Shown here one piece after another: positions 20,234 to 33,642 of a stretch of 64,000 bases of DNA. The notes under the pieces are model-generated. The model was not told the DNA's origin and searched no databases. It saw only the letters and a list, made by a program, of their open reading frames with translations. The stretch is from the NCBI GenBank assembly GCA_009667805.1, contig RXON01001651.1, positions 59,333-123,332 of the forward strand, in the 5' to 3' direction. The position numbers and the translations under genes are program-made. Origin of the DNA: Leptobrachium leishanense (lineage: Eukaryota > Chordata > Amphibia > Anura > Megophryidae). How positions within the stretch are numbered: position 1 is the stretch's first letter; every line of letters begins with the position of its first letter.

Positions 20234-22180
20234 ATGGCTGGTCTGGATATTGATGTGGAGCGTCTGATAGCGGCAGTGGCGGAGCATCCCGAGATTTGGG
20301 ACACGGCTTGTGACCTGTACAAGGACAAACTGAGAAAGGCCAGCGCATGGGCTGCAGTCTCGAGGGAGGTGTACCTGGACTATGATACGTGGTCTGACAG
20401 AGAGCAGAAGCTACAGAGTGAGTACATGATTATTTAATTCATAATCACATGTAAATTGCATGTACAATAAAAGTAAAGGCAAACATAATAAGTGCCGTCA
20501 CATGTTAAATGCTCCCCAGCTGCCAGGGCACCTGCCCTGCATCGCTAGTAAAATAATTAGACAGAGCATCGCGAAACTTGTTGCTGTGTCTATTCACAGC
20601 TATTATGTCATGGTTTGCATATTCATCCAGACCCGTAACTGTGAGAGTATCAGCGAAATTAAAACCATCCCTCGCACGAACATAATTATGTAGGATGCAA
20701 CAGCATTTCACTATATCCACACAGAAGTCCACATTTACATCAAGCGGTCTATGAAAAATCCTCCACTTGTTGGTCAGTATGCCAAAGCTACACTCCACAT
20801 ACCGTCTCGCCCGCGACAGCCTGTAATTAAACACCCGCTTCCTCACAGTCAGGTGTGTCCCTGAGTAGGGCCGTAGGAGATGTGTAGATAGGCCGAATGC
20901 TTCGTCACCCACAAAGGCATAGGGGACTACCACGTCACTGCCAGGCAATGGTGCGGGTCTGGGTATGTGCAGGGTCCCACTCTCGAGCTCATCCCACAGT
21001 GTAGAGAGTTCCTGAACAGTGTGGAGTCAGAGTCTTTGCCGTATGATCCGACATCCACATACACAAAATTATAGTTGGCATCTGCCACCGCCAGTAGGCC
21101 AATGGAAAATAAATGTTTATATTTTTGATACAGTGAGCCACTGTGCAGTGGCTTCACTATGCGGACATGTTTGCCATCCACGGCTCCAAGGCAATTGGGG
21201 AAGTTGGCTCTCCCCAAAATCCTGCTGCAATTGCTACCCATGCCTCGTCCGTGGGTGTTGGTAAACATTGCTTCTTCATGGTTTCCCATATTGTTTGGCA
21301 CACCTTGCGGACGATCTCACCAGCTGTTGCTCTGCCAATGCGGAAGTTGTAATGCAGATCCTTCAAACTGCATCCACTAGCAAGATACCTGGGAAATATG
21401 AATTAAATCTGTGTTATGATCACATCATATGAACCGACCCTAATGTCACTCTCATTATGTTTTGCAGCACATGAAATTAGCAACAAGTGGCGCACTATCA
21501 GGGACAACTACACCCGGGTCCTGAAAAAGGAAGCGGCAGCTGCGCGCTCTGGAGCTGGGGCAAGGAGGAAGGTGCACAGCTATCTTTACGCCGAACAATT
21601 GTCGTTCCTCAGGAGGTCCCAGGAGCCAAGGCCAACTGCGAGCAGCATTGACCAGCCATCCACCTCTGGGTCACAGGAGCAACACCTGCCGGCAGGGGGT
21701 TCTGCCAGCTGGCAGGAGGAGGTTGACCAGGGTGGCACGGACTCGCAGGTGGAGGGGGAGGTGGAGACCGGACCGGTGCCAGCTGCAGCACCGAGAGACA
21801 GCACCAGACCGGCTCACAACAGGAGGAGGGGACCGCCTAGCGACTTCGAGCAGGCCATGGTCAGGTTCATGGGGTCGCACAATCCACAACCTCCATGCTG
21901 CACCATCACTGACAGTGAGGACATGTCCTTTGTCCATTCCTGTCAATCCCTGCTGGACCAGATGACCCCGGCGCAGAAGGTGGAGTACCGCCGCAGATCC
22001 CTGGACCTCATCCATGAGATCCTGTCCCGTCCAGAACAGGCTGCGGTCTACTATGGTGCGGTGCCACAACGCCACCATGCCACTGCCAGCCACAGCCAGG
22101 CGCCACCCACCCATGTCCCATGTTGCTGGGCCTCCCCCAGAGTCTGGGTACCGCCGCGGATCCACACATGGTCCTCATGA
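20234..22180 (+). CDS. Harbinger MADF/BESS DNA-binding protein (two exons)
   Basis: Exon 1 is 20234-20417 and exon 2 is 21468-22180. The donor A|GTGAGTAC and acceptor TTTTGCAG|CA join in frame and restore the MADF motif across the junction (REQKLQ-T-HEISNKWRTIRD). The protein is 298 residues. Residues ~10-110 are a MADF domain (Myb/SANT-like in ADF1): RLIAAVAEHPEIWD, AWAAVSREV, KWRTIRDNY, SGAGARRK, LSFLRRS. Residues ~211-247 resemble a BESS motif (EDMSFVHSCQSLLDQM). In Harbinger transposons the Myb-like partner binds DNA near the ends and brings the transposase into the nucleus; that role is inferred here. The 1050-bp intron contains the main transposase exon on the other strand. The frame is intact. 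The start at 20234 is chosen because the domain begins soon after it; an upstream in-frame ATG at 20132 lies in the terminal repeat region shared with the MITEs. Confidence 0.85.
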
Positions 22181-23330
22181 GCCAGATGCTCCTCTGTACC
22201 AGCATTTGTGAGGTGTCTTGTATGTTTTTGGTTGACATGCTGTTCTTGTTGTCACTGTTATGTTTTGTCCTTCATGTTATTTTCTTTTGTATATATGTTA
22301 CAAATATGTTATTCATTTATTTTCTTGTTTATTACAATATATTTCTATTTACATACATTCTTGTCAGTGTCAGAGGTTTTTTTGGACGTGTCTTGGAATG
22401 TGATGCCTGCGTGTGGGTGGGTATGAATGTGCTTGCGTACATGTCACTACAGACCGACAATAGGGGCTCTGCACACCGAGCACATGTCTGCTAGACTTGT
22501 GCACCGATTTTTTTTCTTCGGGTCGATTCTGTTCGATTTTTCGGATTTTTAAACTTTTCGATTCGACTCGTTTCTACCTATCGCTGTTTCGGTTCGGCTC
22601 GACTCGTTTTCCGGGTACTTTTTTCTCGGAATTTCGACCATGTTTCGTATTTGCGTGTCACTTAGCTCGTTTTATGTATCGACTTTTCGTAAGTTCGGAA
22701 ATTTTCGTTTCTTCGGAACGTCTGTTCTCCTCGTTTCAAAGCAATAAATTTCGATTTGACACTTTTCAAGTCCATTCGAAAATTCCGTAAATATTTCGGG
22801 TCGGCTCGGAAAACTTTTCGGATCTGACGTTTTCGGATCTCAAATTTTTCGGAAATTCGGCCGCATCCGAAAACACGAATCGGGAAATTTCGTGAAAATT
22901 CCGAAATTCCGAAACCTGAAACGCACATCCCTAATGTCTGCTGACTGCCAGCGAAGTCATGCATACAGGTGTTTGGAAGTACTTACCGCAAAGTGATGAC
23001 CAGCATCTCCTCCGGTGGTATGGCATCCCTCATGATGGTGTCCCTCTTGGTCAGCGGCTCCCGTAACTGTGACAACAGTTCATCGAATGAGGGGATGGAC
23101 ATCCGCATGTAGTTGAAAAACTTCACGGGGTCCCTCTCTCGCAGTGGCCTGTACAGCGTCACAAAGTGGCCATGAGTGTGTCTGGCAGCGTTGATGGGAT
23201 GAACCCATGTTCGCCGTTGTCTTTTGTGCTGGAGGTACAGGTAGCCCGTTGCAGCAAACAGAAACACTTGCAGTGCATCCATCTTGGTGGAACGCCACCA
23301 TCCACGAAATGGCTTTTTATACCCCTTCAC
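20505..23330 (-). pseudogene. Harbinger transposase (HARBI1-like DDE nuclease), two frameshifts
   Basis: Exon 1 is 23330-22987 and exon 2 is 21388-20505 on -. The donor CG|GTAAGTAC and acceptor TTTCCCAG|GTATC join in frame to give the family motif ITLR-YLASGCSLKDLHYNFRIG. With both shifts ignored the protein is about 409 residues, normal for this family. Residues ~43-115 are the N-terminal region (WVHPIN, KFFNYMRMSIPSFDELL). The DDE_Tnp_4 core has Asp ~186 (GAVDGKH), Asp ~227 (VYVDVG) and Glu ~278 (FVGDEAF), followed by the conserved FNYRLSRARR and HNYVR. Two single-base losses, both in short homopolymer runs (C-run at 21212-21215; G-run at 20954-20956 on +), break the frame. They could be decay or assembly errors. 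The enzyme would cut at the element ends and insert at TWA sites. Confidence 0.9.
22492..22933. mobile_element. hAT MITE inside the Harbinger
   Basis: A 442-bp element, TAGACTTGTGCACCGA at the left and (inverted) TAGGGATGTGCGTTTCAGG at the right, with a perfect 8-bp duplication ATGTCTGC (22484-22491, 22934-22941). It is rich in TTCGG/CCGAA. It lies within the transposase intron, 46 bp from the donor site, so it does not break either gene. Confidence 0.93.
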
Positions 23331-23727
23331 CTTAATTTTTGATTCACCTATTGATTTGGTAAATTAGATTACGCGTTTAATTGCAGATCCGTAAAAAATC
23401 ACGCTCGAAAATGCGCATCGTATGACCGTTTTCGCGCACTCCGTGAAAAAATACGTCAATTCGTTCGGACGCACTTTTTTACGTTCGCGTGTAAAAATGC
23501 TTTCGTTTGACCCTAGCCTAAATGTTTCTTTTGTGAATTCTTCATTGACACAATTATTCAACCCCTTAAAGACTACCACTCTGAAGAACAGAGGTTCATT
23601 CAAGTGTTTTCAATCAGGTATTGAAAACACCTGTGGATGTCACGGAGCAGCAATAAAGCATAATAAGCACCAATTAGGCAGCTTTAAAATGACTGTGATA
23701 CTCAGCTCCTTCTAGACATTTACTGGT

Positions 23728-24761
<1,034 letters not shown>

Positions 24762-25043
24762 GATTGAATGTCACTTGGGGGTTGAATAAAACTGATAATG
24801 ATGTGAGCACAGAAAAGACATTTGTGGTTATTTCATTATAAATGTTATGTTATATTTGTATGACCTACACGTGCCTCTTTGATTTAATTGTAAGCAAGAT
24901 GACTGAATGATCAAAATCTATGTCACACTGGCCAAAACACTCAATTTCAGTGGGGGTTGAATAATTTTAAACACAACTGTAACTCATTCTGCCACTTTGT
25001 GCTACAATGTAACTACATGACCCACCATTGTGACATGTTAAAA

Positions 25044-25204
25044 GAACACAAACTGGCCGTCGCTGGAATCCAGACGCACCCTTCACCTTTCCAACCTGGT
25101 GTTTAAGAGCTTTTCTGGGAAGCTACCACCCTACCTGAATAGGCGGCTTCCCCCAGCAGCTCCCTCATCCTATAACCTCCGATCCAGGACCAGCACCTTA
25201 CTGG
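25044..25204 (+). pseudogene. LINE ORF2 C-terminal fragment, part 1
   Basis: Encodes a stretch including FKSFSGKLPPYLNRRL and SYNLRSRTSTLL, followed after the hAT insertion by the APQLWNNLP block at 27600-27690. The order (LPPYL...YNLRSR...APQLWNNLP...SLK) is the typical post-reverse-transcriptase tail of L2/Rex1-like ORF2 proteins. It is broken by 2.3 kb of hAT DNA and lacks the catalytic domains. The left boundary of the LINE fragment is unclear; the sequence from about 25020 may belong to it. Confidence 0.7.
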
Positions 25205-25701
25205 TAGGGATGAGCCGAAGACTCCCCGAGTTCGGTTCGAGCCCGAACCCGAACTTCCCATTTGTTCGGGACCGAACCCGAACTCCCATGCAAGTCAATA
25301 GGGCTGAAAATTCGTTTTTTTAGAGTGCCCTCCAAGAGGGCATATATGCTACATATTTGCCATAAAAGGTGTATGGGGGTCCGGGTAGTGCCCTGGGGGA
25401 CAGGAAACAAGGACAAAAAGTTTAAAAAAAAACGTTTTTAAAGGGACAGTGAGTTTTCCATGAAATAAGGGTTAAAAATGAAAAATTCCTTCAAATATCG
25501 TGCCTAGGAGGTCCCCATAACCTCCCCGTGAAGTGGCGGATTTCTAGGATGAATAGAAATATGTAAAAACCAAAAAAATGACATTTCAAATGATGGTAAA
25601 TGCTTTTCCTTTAATCTATCCATAAACAACTGCTTGGGGCGGCAGTCTGTATGAAAAGAGGAGACATTTTCGGACATGCAGAAAAAGTTTACTGATTTTT
25701 T

Positions 25702-26638
25702 GGCTGTGAAAAGCAGGAGAATGGAAACTTCTAGACCAAAAAGCCGATTTGGAAAGTGAGATAAATGGGAGAATTTTTCTGGTTCGGCTATTTTGACCTA
25801 GAATTTTCCATTCTCCAGTCATTCTCCTGAGTTTCACCTTTCTCTGAATAACCCTGTCAGGGTTATTCAGAGAGCAGTGAAGAGCAGGAGAATGACTGGA
25901 GAATGGAAAATTCTAGGTCAAAATAGCCAAACCAGAAACATTCTCCCATTTAGGCTAGGGTCAGACTAGCGAATTTTTAACGTGCGTTTAGGCGCACTTT
26001 ATCACGGCCGCACTAGCAGCAAATGACGGGCAATGACGGCCAATATACGAAGTACGGTCGCACGAAAGTCCGGCTGCGCAACGCAAGTGGAAAATGAACG
26101 CATTTTTTCGATAACGAAGAACCGCTAGTACGGACGTACAGAGTGCGCTGCATCCACTAGCGGCGTGTGTGCGTGATTTGGAGACGTCAGACCCTGCTCA
26201 TGTCCGGCCAACATAACGTCCAGACACCCAAAGTTTCCTGGTTTGGATCCGTAAAAAATCACACACAAAAATGCGCATCGTATGACCGTTTTCGTGCAAT
26301 CCGTGAAAAAATACGGCAATGCGTTTGGACGCACTTTTTGACGGTCGCTGCGAAAAATGCGTTAGTCTGACCCTAGCCTTATCTCACTTTCCAAATCGGC
26401 TATTTGGTCCAGATTGTTCTCTTTTCCTGCCATTCTCCTGGTTTTCACCTTTCTCTGAACAACCCTGAGAGAGAGGTGAAAGCCAGGAGAACTGGCAAGA
26501 GAAGAGAACAATCTAGACCAAATAGCCGATTTGGAAAGTGAGATAAATGGGAGAATTTTTCTGGTTTGGCTATTTTGACTTAGAATTTTAACTTCTCCAG
26601 TTATTCTCTTGCTTTTCACCGCTCTCTGAATAACCCTG
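25702..26638. mobile_element. Three palindromic CAGGGTTATTC MITEs in a row
   Basis: Adjacent copies end at 25856, 26467 and 26638 (each ACCCTG). The second starts CAGGGTTATTCAGAGAG at 25858 and is split by Harbinger MITE C. The back-to-back arrangement matches 12701-13452 of the sister hAT, so it existed before that element was copied. Confidence 0.75.
25953..26378 (+). mobile_element. Harbinger MITE C
   Basis: A 426-bp MITE with TTA on both sides (25950-25952, 26379-26381) and GGCTAGGGTCAGACTAGCG / (inverted) GGCTAGGGTCAGACTAACGC ends. It is the counterpart of MITE B in the sister hAT copy. Confidence 0.93.
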
Positions 26639-26854
26639 TGAATGTTTAATCCCGAGGTGAAAAATAACATTGCTTTTGATTTTTTTCAAACACCAGTTAA
26701 ATGCAGCATATTAGGATGTTTTAGGGAAATTAATTCTCAAATCTCAATCAGAAGCAGACACCACCCCACCCTCAGTATATTGTACAATGTATCAAATTGA
26801 TTACCAGACTAAAAACACCTGGTGTTATGCCCGTTTGTGAACAGAGGTCATTAA

Positions 26855-27276
26855 GGCTAGGGTCAGACGAACGCATTTTTATGTTGTCTGTGAAAAAGTG
26901 CGTTCGAACGAATGGACGTTTTTCACAGAAATACGTGATAGCGGTCATACGATGCGCATTTTCGTCCGTGATTTTGTACGGATCATCAATAAAACACATT
27001 TGTGTCTGGACGTTATGTTGGCCGGACATTAGCAGCGTCTGACGTCTCCTAATCACGCACAGACGCTGCTAGCGGACACAGCGCACTCTGTACGTCAGTA
27101 CCTGCGGTTTCACGTTCTCGAAAAAATGCGTTCATTTTCCACTTGCGTTGCGCAGCCGGACTTTTGTGCGACCGTACTTCGTATATTGGCCGTCATTGCC
27201 CGGCATTTGCTGCTAGTGCGGCCGTGATTATGTGCGGCTGCACGCGCGTTCGCACTGCCTCAGTCTGACCCTAGCC
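26855..27276 (-). mobile_element. Harbinger MITE D
   Basis: A 422-bp MITE with GGCTAGGGTCAGACGAACGC ends and TTA flanks (26851-26853, 27277-27279). Copy 1 of the hAT lacks it: near 10930 it reads straight through CTCTAAATGACC. Confidence 0.92.
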
Positions 27277-27550
27277 TTAGAGTTGATAATCTTTCCACGT
27301 ACACATTAGTTTTTAATTCAATATCTAATAAACCGTTGCTTATAATATTCTGCAGTAAAGAGTCTCTTTATTTCTAGATTTTTTTAGTATTTTCTTAAGC
27401 ATTTTCTATACTTTTTTCAAAATTTCTTTTTTTTTTCAAACCCGAACCGATTACGCCCAAAAAGTTCGAAATTCGCGAGCTTTCGAACTGCCAAAGTTCG
27501 GGTCGAACTCCGAACCGTCCGAACTCGAACAGCTCATCCCTACTTACTGG

Positions 27551-27700
27551 CAATACCACAATACAAAATGACAGTGGCTCGATCCTCATTTTCCTACAGA
27601 GCACCACAATTATGGAATAACCTCCCAGACACCATCAAATCTAACCCCAGTCTAAAGTCCCTTAAGATCTCCCTATTAACATACCTCAATAAGGAATGCA
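27551..27700 (+). pseudogene. LINE ORF2 C-terminal fragment, part 2
   Basis: This continues 25044-25204 after the hAT insertion and encodes the SFSYRAPQLWNNLPDTIKSN and SLKSLKISLLTYL blocks. It runs directly into the 39-bp array, as in locus 1 at 7432. Confidence 0.7.
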
Positions 27701-29467
27701 CCTGTAAACATGTAACATAATGACTATATACAGAATGCACCTGTAAACATGTAACATAATGACTATATACAGAATGCACCTGTAAACATGTAACATAGTG
27801 ACTATATACAGAATGCACCTGTAAACATGTAACATAGTGACTATATACAGAATGCACCTGTAAACATGTAACATAGTGACTATATACAGAATACGCCTGT
27901 AAACATGTAACATAGTGACTATATACAGAATGCACCTGTAAACATGTAACATAGTGACTATATACAGAATGCACCTGTAAACATGTAACACGGTGACTAT
28001 ATACAGAATGCACCTGTAAACATGTAACATAGTGACTATATACAGAATGCGCCTGTAAACATGTAACAGTGACTATATACAGAATGCTCCTGTAAACATG
28101 TAACATAGTGACTATATACAGAATGCACCTGTAAACATGTAACACAGTGACTATATACAGAATGCGCCTGTAAACATGTAACAGTGACTATATACAGAAT
28201 GCGCCTGTAAACATGTAACACAGTGACTATATACAGAATGCACCTGTAAACATGTAACATAGTGACTATATACAGAATGCGCCTGTAAACATGTAACATA
28301 ATGACTATATACAGAATGCACCTGTAAACATGTAACACAGTGACTATATACAGAATGCACCTGTAAACATGTAACACAGTGACTATATACAGAATGCACC
28401 TGTAAACATGTAACATAATGACTATATACAGAATGCACCTGTAAACATGTAACACAGTGACTATATACAGAATGCTCCTGTAAACATGTAACATAGTGAC
28501 TATATACAGAATGCACCTGTAAACATGTAACACGGTGACTATATACAGAATGCACCTGTAAACATGTAACATAGTGACTATATACAGAATGCGCCTGTAA
28601 ACATGTAACAGTGACTATATACAGAATGCTCCCGTAAACATGTAACATAGTGACTATATACAGAATGCGCCTGTAAACATGTAACACAGTGACTATATAC
28701 AGAATGCACCTGTAAACATGTAACATAGTGACTATATACAGAATGCACCTGTAAACATGTAACACAGTGACTATATACAGAATGCGCCTGTAAACATGTA
28801 ACATAGTGACTATATACAGAATGCACCTGTAAACATGTAACACAGTGACTATATACAGAATGCACCTCTAAACATGTAACATAGTGACTATATACAGAAT
28901 GCACCTGTAAACATGTAACAGTGACTATATACAGAATGCACCTGTAAACATGTAACACAGTGACTATATACAGAATGCCCCTGTAAACATGTAACATAGT
29001 GACTATATTACAGAATGCACCTGTAAACATGTAACATAGTGACTATATACAGAATGCGCTGTAAACATGTAACATAGTGACTATATACAGAATGCACCTG
29101 TAAACATGTAACACAGTGACTATATACAGAATGCGCCTGTAAACATGTAACACAGTGACTATATACAGAATGCACCTGTAAACATGTAACATAGTGACTA
29201 TATACAGAATGCACCTGTAAACATGTAACATAGTGACTATATACAGAATGCGCCTGTAAACATGTAACACAGTGACTATACAGAATGCACCTGTAAACAT
29301 GTAACACAGTGACTATATACAGAATGCGCCTGTAAACATGTAACACAGTGACTATATACAGAATGCACCTGTAAACATGTAACATAGTGACTATATACAG
29401 AATGCACCTGTAAACATGTAACATAGTGACTATATACAGAATGCACCTGTAAACATGTAACATAATG
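27690..29467. repeat. 39-bp minisatellite in a LINE 3' region, locus 2
   Basis: About 46 units of the same CCTGTAAACATGTAACATAG plus TGACTATATACAGAATGCA sequence as 7432-7960, again lying between the LINE ORF2 end and the LINE tail. Common variants are CACAG/CATAG/CATAA and GCACC/GCGCC/GCTCC. The minus-strand frames of up to 230 codons (LHVYRCILYIV and shifted versions) are repeat translation, not genes. Confidence 0.96.
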
Positions 29468-29665
29468 ACTTTATTTCCTACATATTTATTTTTCTGTTAA
29501 TCTGTATATTTGTTTTTGTGTTAATATTTTGCATTTTACTATTTTGTATTTCTGTAACAATTCAATGTTCTTGAACCCAGGACATACTTGAAAACGAGAG
29601 AAATCTCAATGTATCCGTCCTGGTAAAATCCTTTATAAATAAAAATAAATAATAAATAAATAATT
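29468..29665 (+). mobile_element. LINE 3' tail, copy 2
   Basis: Contains CAATTCAATGTTCTTGAACC and CAGGACATACTTGAAAACGA, then CTCAATGTATCCGTCCTGG and an A/T-rich (AATAAAT)n end. This is the intact version of the tail at 8941-9023 and 15542. Confidence 0.85.
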
Positions 29666-30987
29666 CTGTGGCGTTGTGTGATCATAGAGACAAACATTAT
29701 AGTAAGCAAATATATTTTTTATGTGGAGAACAATAGGAAAAGGGGACTCTGTTCAAGAGCTTACAATCTAAGAGGAGTGGGGAGGACTCTTACAGAAACC
29801 GTATGTTGTATACGGTCATTCTTTTGAGCTCTGATGATCATGGTGTTATGGACATCCACATACATAGACATCTCTATCTTATTACCTGCGCTTCACTGCC
29901 TGGCCACTGGGTGTCACTGCTGTCTATCATCTTTCACCCAATTTCCCCAAATACCTGTGTTTTTATTAAATAATGCCAGTGGTCAGGCGGGATAATGCGG
30001 CGAACGTGGTGGATTGTTTGAGGCTCCTCCGGGCGCCGTGCATTGTGAAGCTGACGGCCTGTGATTTATTAGCATGTAGCGCTGTCTGTTTCCATAGAGT
30101 AAATATGTATTATTCTCAGCATTTCCATAAAATAACGCGCTTCGCTCAGTGAAGGAGAGAAAATGAGTCTTTCGCAGGTGCGATATGCAGATTTCCAGCG
30201 CTCGCAGCATCCAGATCGCTTTGACAGAGGAAAGCTAAACTCTTTCAGGTACCCAACCCGGCCAAGGAAAGCATCCCCTGATTTCATCCCTCGGGAGGTG
30301 AAAGGTCAGAGTTTGGGAAAGTGGACAGATTTTTGGAGACATCCAGTGGGGCCGGCTCGGTTTGTGTAATTGTTCTCGCACCATTATTATCAAAGGAAAC
30401 AAAATCACAAAGCTGTACGGTAACAGGAGCCGCGCCAAATCCGGCCTGCAGCGACGGCAAAGCATAGGACACCGAGGGGTTAACAAAGTACCATACTGTA
30501 AAATCATCACCGCCGCACTGAAAACATCTTATTGACTGGATATCAAGAGTATGTCAATTTATGTGTAAATCACCAACATACACCACAGCGCTGTACATCA
30601 AGAAATATGCAGATTTTCACCTATAATTTGCAGTTCCCCATAATTCCCTGTTTAGCAGATAAACCCCAGGGATGTCACGAGCAGCCGAAAGATACAGCTT
30701 TATTACGACTTCTCGTTTTTTTTTCCGAGCACTTAAAGTAGGAAATGATGGAGTTTTATGATATTTTTTGCGCTAATTACCCCGAGTTAAATTCCTCGCT
30801 AGGCATTAAGTGAACGGCAGCGCGACGCGGCACATTTGTCATTTCTTGCATTTTATAAGGCGTTTTATTGCAGCGTCTCAGCTCTCCGCGTGCGATACGA
30901 TGTGTGCGCGACGCGTCCAAGCAGCGACCGGTGTCTGAGTTAAACATAAAAAAATATAAAAGTAACCGTGTGGCTTTTCTTTCACAG
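29666..30987. other. Mostly single-copy sequence, possible non-coding conserved blocks
   Basis: No gene recognised. A short segment at about 29735-29790 (AAGAGCTTACAATCTAAGAG) matches a dispersed retroelement motif also present at 53600-53630. Blocks around 29960-30180 and 30690-30830 are AT-rich but not repetitive (TGATTTATTAGCATGTAG; GCGCTAATTACCCCGAG), which gives them the look of conserved non-coding DNA. That is inference. Confidence 0.35.
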
Positions 30988-31099
30988 ACCCAGATCTTCA
31001 GTATACGCGGCCGCTGTACGAGGTGCCTGTCCTGTTTGTGCGCTCTAAAGGCCCCACAGAGGAGGTGCAAGGTCTCATCGTGGCCGGACTCTGCTGGAG
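30988..31099 (+). CDS. Candidate single coding exon, gene unknown
   Basis: A pyrimidine tract and acceptor (CTTTTCTTTCACAG ending 30987) precede a 112-base interval that ends at a possible donor (GGAG|GTAACA, GT at 31100-31101). Read with the first two bases completing a codon, it gives an open peptide with ordinary composition, including LQYTRPLYEVPVLFVRSKGP and EEVQGLIVAG. A second frame is also open. I do not recognise a family. The donor is weak and 112 bases can be open by chance. It could be an exon of an unidentified host gene or nothing. Confidence 0.2.
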
Positions 31100-32029
31100 G
31101 TAACACAGTGGCAAGTGGCAAATGAAATAGGGTCACCGGGTCGGCCATGTTTTCCTGTACTCATATAATTTATTCATGCTGATGGGCAGTGCATTAAAAA
31201 TCCCCCCTTCCTCCCTGCAGCATGTATAATCCATACACTGCCGGTAAGAAATCACAAAGGAATCCCAGGTGACCTGCCTTGATTTCCTTCCTGCCGCATA
31301 TGAATTATACATGTTGCAGGGCAGCACTTTTCCCTCTGGTCCCCCTCTGCATGAAATAGTAATATGTGTCCAGGAAAACATGGCTGACCTTGTGCCCCTA
31401 ACCTGAAACCATTCTGTAGCAGAAACCCTTTCATTGCTGTCGCAGTCACCCAGCGAGCCAGTAAGAATGCTCGAAACATATTGCGGTATATTGTGTGTTG
31501 GTGGCAGAGCCTCTGGTGTACACAGTGCTGGTTTATTGTCGTTGATGTCTTGAATCCTTCATACAGTAGATTCTCCTCCTGTACGTTTCACTAGTGGAGT
31601 TCTCAGACGCCGCCCCCCCCCGTGTGAGTTCGGGCCCCGGAGACGCAGCGAGGCGGTTTTCATGAAATGACTCTGTATTCTGAGTTATGATGAAGCCGTC
31701 ATGCGCTCGAGCCAGGAAGAGACGCAACGTTTATTGTAATAACACAGATATCTGAAAGCCGTCATCTTTTCGCTCAGCGCATTCCGCTTTCTTTCCATCA
31801 CTTTAGCCCAGAGCTTCCTCCCACCTGTCTTCTGGCGACTCTTCCATATTCTGCACATCTTCTCCCCGACACGCCGGGCTCACGGCTCCGAAACACAACG
31901 CACCCTCTCTCCACACAGAGACCCTGTCCTGAGCGCAATCCAGGGAAATGAATAGGTTTTAATGTGTATAATAAATCATCCCTCTCCTGTTCAGGGTAAC
32001 TGCTGCAGCGCCTCTTCTTTTAATACATA
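31100..32029. other. Single-copy sequence, no gene seen
   Basis: Apart from the inverted-repeat element at 31139-31389, I see no repeat, RNA gene or recognisable protein. Confidence 0.45.
31139..31389. mobile_element. Small inverted-repeat element (MITE-like)
   Basis: GGTCGGCCATGTTTTCCTG at 31139 is matched by its near-complement CAGGAAAACATGGCTGACC ending at 31389, giving a 251-bp unit. No clear target duplication is visible, so the superfamily is unassigned. Confidence 0.6.

Positions 32030-33642
<1,613 letters not shown>

Larger units (their letters stand above)
19911..23518. mobile_element. PIF/Harbinger element carrying two genes
   Basis: Length 3608 bp. Inverted ends GGCTGGGTTCAGACC at 19911 and (inverted) GGCTAGGGTCAAACGAAAGC at the right end. 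A TAA duplication (19908-19910, 23519-23521) is proven by the intact Tc1 copy, which reads ACAGTAGTAAATGTTTC at this point (inverted near 33479-33495). It contains the MADF/BESS gene on +, the DDE transposase gene on - and a hAT MITE in the region where the transposase intron lies. A two-protein layout (DNA-binding protein plus nuclease) is the established Harbinger organisation. The terminal ~280 and ~135 bp are shared with all the Harbinger MITEs of the window. Confidence 0.96.
25205..27542 (-). mobile_element. hAT element (TAGGGATGAGC ends), copy 2, with nested MITEs
   Basis: Ends TAGGGATGAGCC and (inverted) AGCTCATCCCTA, with a perfect 8-bp duplication CTTACTGG (25197-25204, 27543-27550) inside the LINE ORF2 fragment. 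It is the inverted sister of 10668-13946 and carries palindromic MITEs at 25702-25856, 25858-26467 and 26468-26638. MITE C sits at the same site as MITE B in copy 1. It lacks the piggyBac-like insertion of copy 1 and has its own MITE D. Confidence 0.93.

Noticed and set aside
27594..29463. Long minus-strand frames (LHVYRCILYIV repeat)
   Set aside because: The 39-bp unit is a multiple of three; frames start and stop wherever a 35-bp unit shifts register.
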